Part shown: piece after piece, positions 6,190 through 6,509 of the stretch | How the letters are laid out: every line of letters starts with the position of its first letter | Numbering within the stretch: position 1 is the first letter of the stretch | DNA from: JBKBKN01 sp046294625 | GTDB taxonomy: Bacteria > Bacteroidota > Bacteroidia > M30B66 | Assembly: GCA_046294625.1 (NCBI GenBank) | Contig: JBKBKN010000046.1 | Location: 1-6,509, forward strand | Direction of reading: 5' to 3' | Length of the DNA stretch: 6,509 nt | Notes under the pieces: model-generated | What the model saw: only the letters and a program-made list of their open reading frames with translations | Databases searched by the model: none | What the model was told of the DNA's origin: nothing | Translations under genes and position numbers: made by a program

Positions 6190-6203
6190 GGGGCGTAGCC
6201 CTG
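6190..6203. repeat. REP-like palindrome, copy 3
   Basis: This is a second exact copy of GGGGCGTAGCCCTG, with the same GGGC-GTA-GCCC hairpin. It lies only 15 bases before the ATG of the Y1 transposase. That position is where IS200/REP-type transposases (RAYTs) carry their cognate hairpins, which links the repeats to the enzyme. Translation or transcription of the transposase could also be affected by this hairpin. Confidence 0.65.
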
Positions 6204-6218
6204 AAATCAAAAAATCAA

Positions 6219-6509
6219 ATGTCGAACACCTAAACACAATTATATATTCAATTCATATTTGCAGTAAAAGGACGTGAAAACCTAATTCGTAAATCATTCA
6301 GAGATGAATTAGAAAAAGTAATGTGCGGCATCATCACCAATCATAAATGTAAAACCTATGCTATCTATGCCAATCCAGACCATACCCATATTTTTGTAGG
6401 AATGCACCCAACTGTTTCTCCATCAAAGTTGATGGAGCAAGTTAAATCAGGTTCATCAAAATGGATAAACGACAAAAAACTCATTCCTGCAAAATTTAAT
6501 TGGCAAAAT
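6219..6509 (+). pseudogene. Y1 (IS200/RAYT-like) transposase with TAA at codon 5, cut by window end
   Basis: From ATG 6219 the frame reads MSNT-stop-TQLYIQFIFAVKGREN and then stays open to the window end. It matches the usual opening of IS200-like transposases (MxNTYTQ...), so TAA at 6231-6233 stands where a tyrosine codon (TAT or TAC) is normal. These enzymes cut and join single-stranded DNA at hairpins, using an HUH metal site and one catalytic tyrosine. The HUH motif is present as PDHTHIF (H55 and H57), followed by the conserved SSKWIND (79-85). The catalytic tyrosine would lie beyond the window. The next in-frame ATG, at 6321 (residue 35), would lose the first beta-strand. Three REP-like hairpins just upstream suggest a REP-associated enzyme (RAYT) more than a standard IS. 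No accessory tnpB is visible. Read as inactive, unless the TAA is a sequence error. Confidence 0.8.
6452..6509. repeat. Right copy of a 58-bp inverted repeat shared with 1-58
   Basis: Base p of the first 58 pairs with base 6510-p here. Only positions 1, 3 and 26 (against 6509, 6507 and 6484) fail to match. The right copy lies inside the transposase frame, whereas the left copy is an isolated scrap joined to the permease. The repeat is therefore transposase coding sequence, not a transposon end. Confidence 0.85.

Noticed and set aside
6054..6203. A CRISPR array formed by the three GC-rich repeats
   Set aside because: The units are only about 14 bp, one is inverted, spacing is uneven, and no cas gene is present. 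REP-like hairpins explain them better.
245..6233. A recoded genetic code in which TAG or TAA is sense
   Set aside because: TAG ends the second DUF1538 gene and the glycosidase, and TAA ends the first DUF1538, PII-like and CBS genes, all at expected lengths, so both are real stops here.
1..6509. A composite transposon bounded by terminal inverted repeats
   Set aside because: The repeated ends are internal coding sequence of a Y1 transposase. Y1 elements do not use terminal inverted repeats, and the left copy is only a fragment, so the ends do not define a mobile unit.

Overview
The window reads as a piece of a Bacteroidota genome, perhaps a draft or metagenomic contig. This rests on moderately AT-rich DNA, mostly weak Shine-Dalgarno signals with A-rich leaders, protein sequences resembling Bacteroidota families as I remember them, and short palindromic repeats beside an IS200-like transposase. 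No rRNA or tRNA is visible, so the placement is an inference. TAA, TAG and TGA all end intact genes, so the standard code applies.

All substantial genes lie on the plus strand. Positions 1-58 hold a scrap of an IS200/Y1-type transposase on the minus strand. It is the reverse complement (55 of 58 bases) of the last 58 bases of the window. It abuts a FtsX/MacB-type ABC permease that lacks its 5' part and carries an in-frame TAG at 245-247. The partner ABC ATPase (1027-1707) overlaps the permease by 4 bp and looks intact.

After a 66-bp gap comes the most interesting part, a tight four-gene cassette at 1774-4058. It contains two paralogous DUF1538 membrane proteins, a small PII-like signalling protein with a shortened T-loop, and a stand-alone two-CBS-domain protein. 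From memory, a DUF1538 pair from Halomonas (UmpAB) was reported as a two-component Na+(Li+,K+)/H+ antiporter. The cassette therefore looks like a cation/proton antiporter with two soluble nucleotide-sensing regulators, although that regulatory link is inferred. Five bases further on, a secreted GH13 alpha-glucan hydrolase (4064-5908) begins and may share the transcript.

The 310 bp after it (5909-6218) contain no gene. They hold an 8-bp inverted repeat with a long loop and three REP-like GGGC/GCCC hairpins. Immediately downstream is a Y1 (RAYT-like) transposase whose fifth codon is TAA and which runs off the window end. The repeat pair at the two ends and the two nonsense codons suggest either decay at a mobile-element site or an assembly break in a multicopy repeat.
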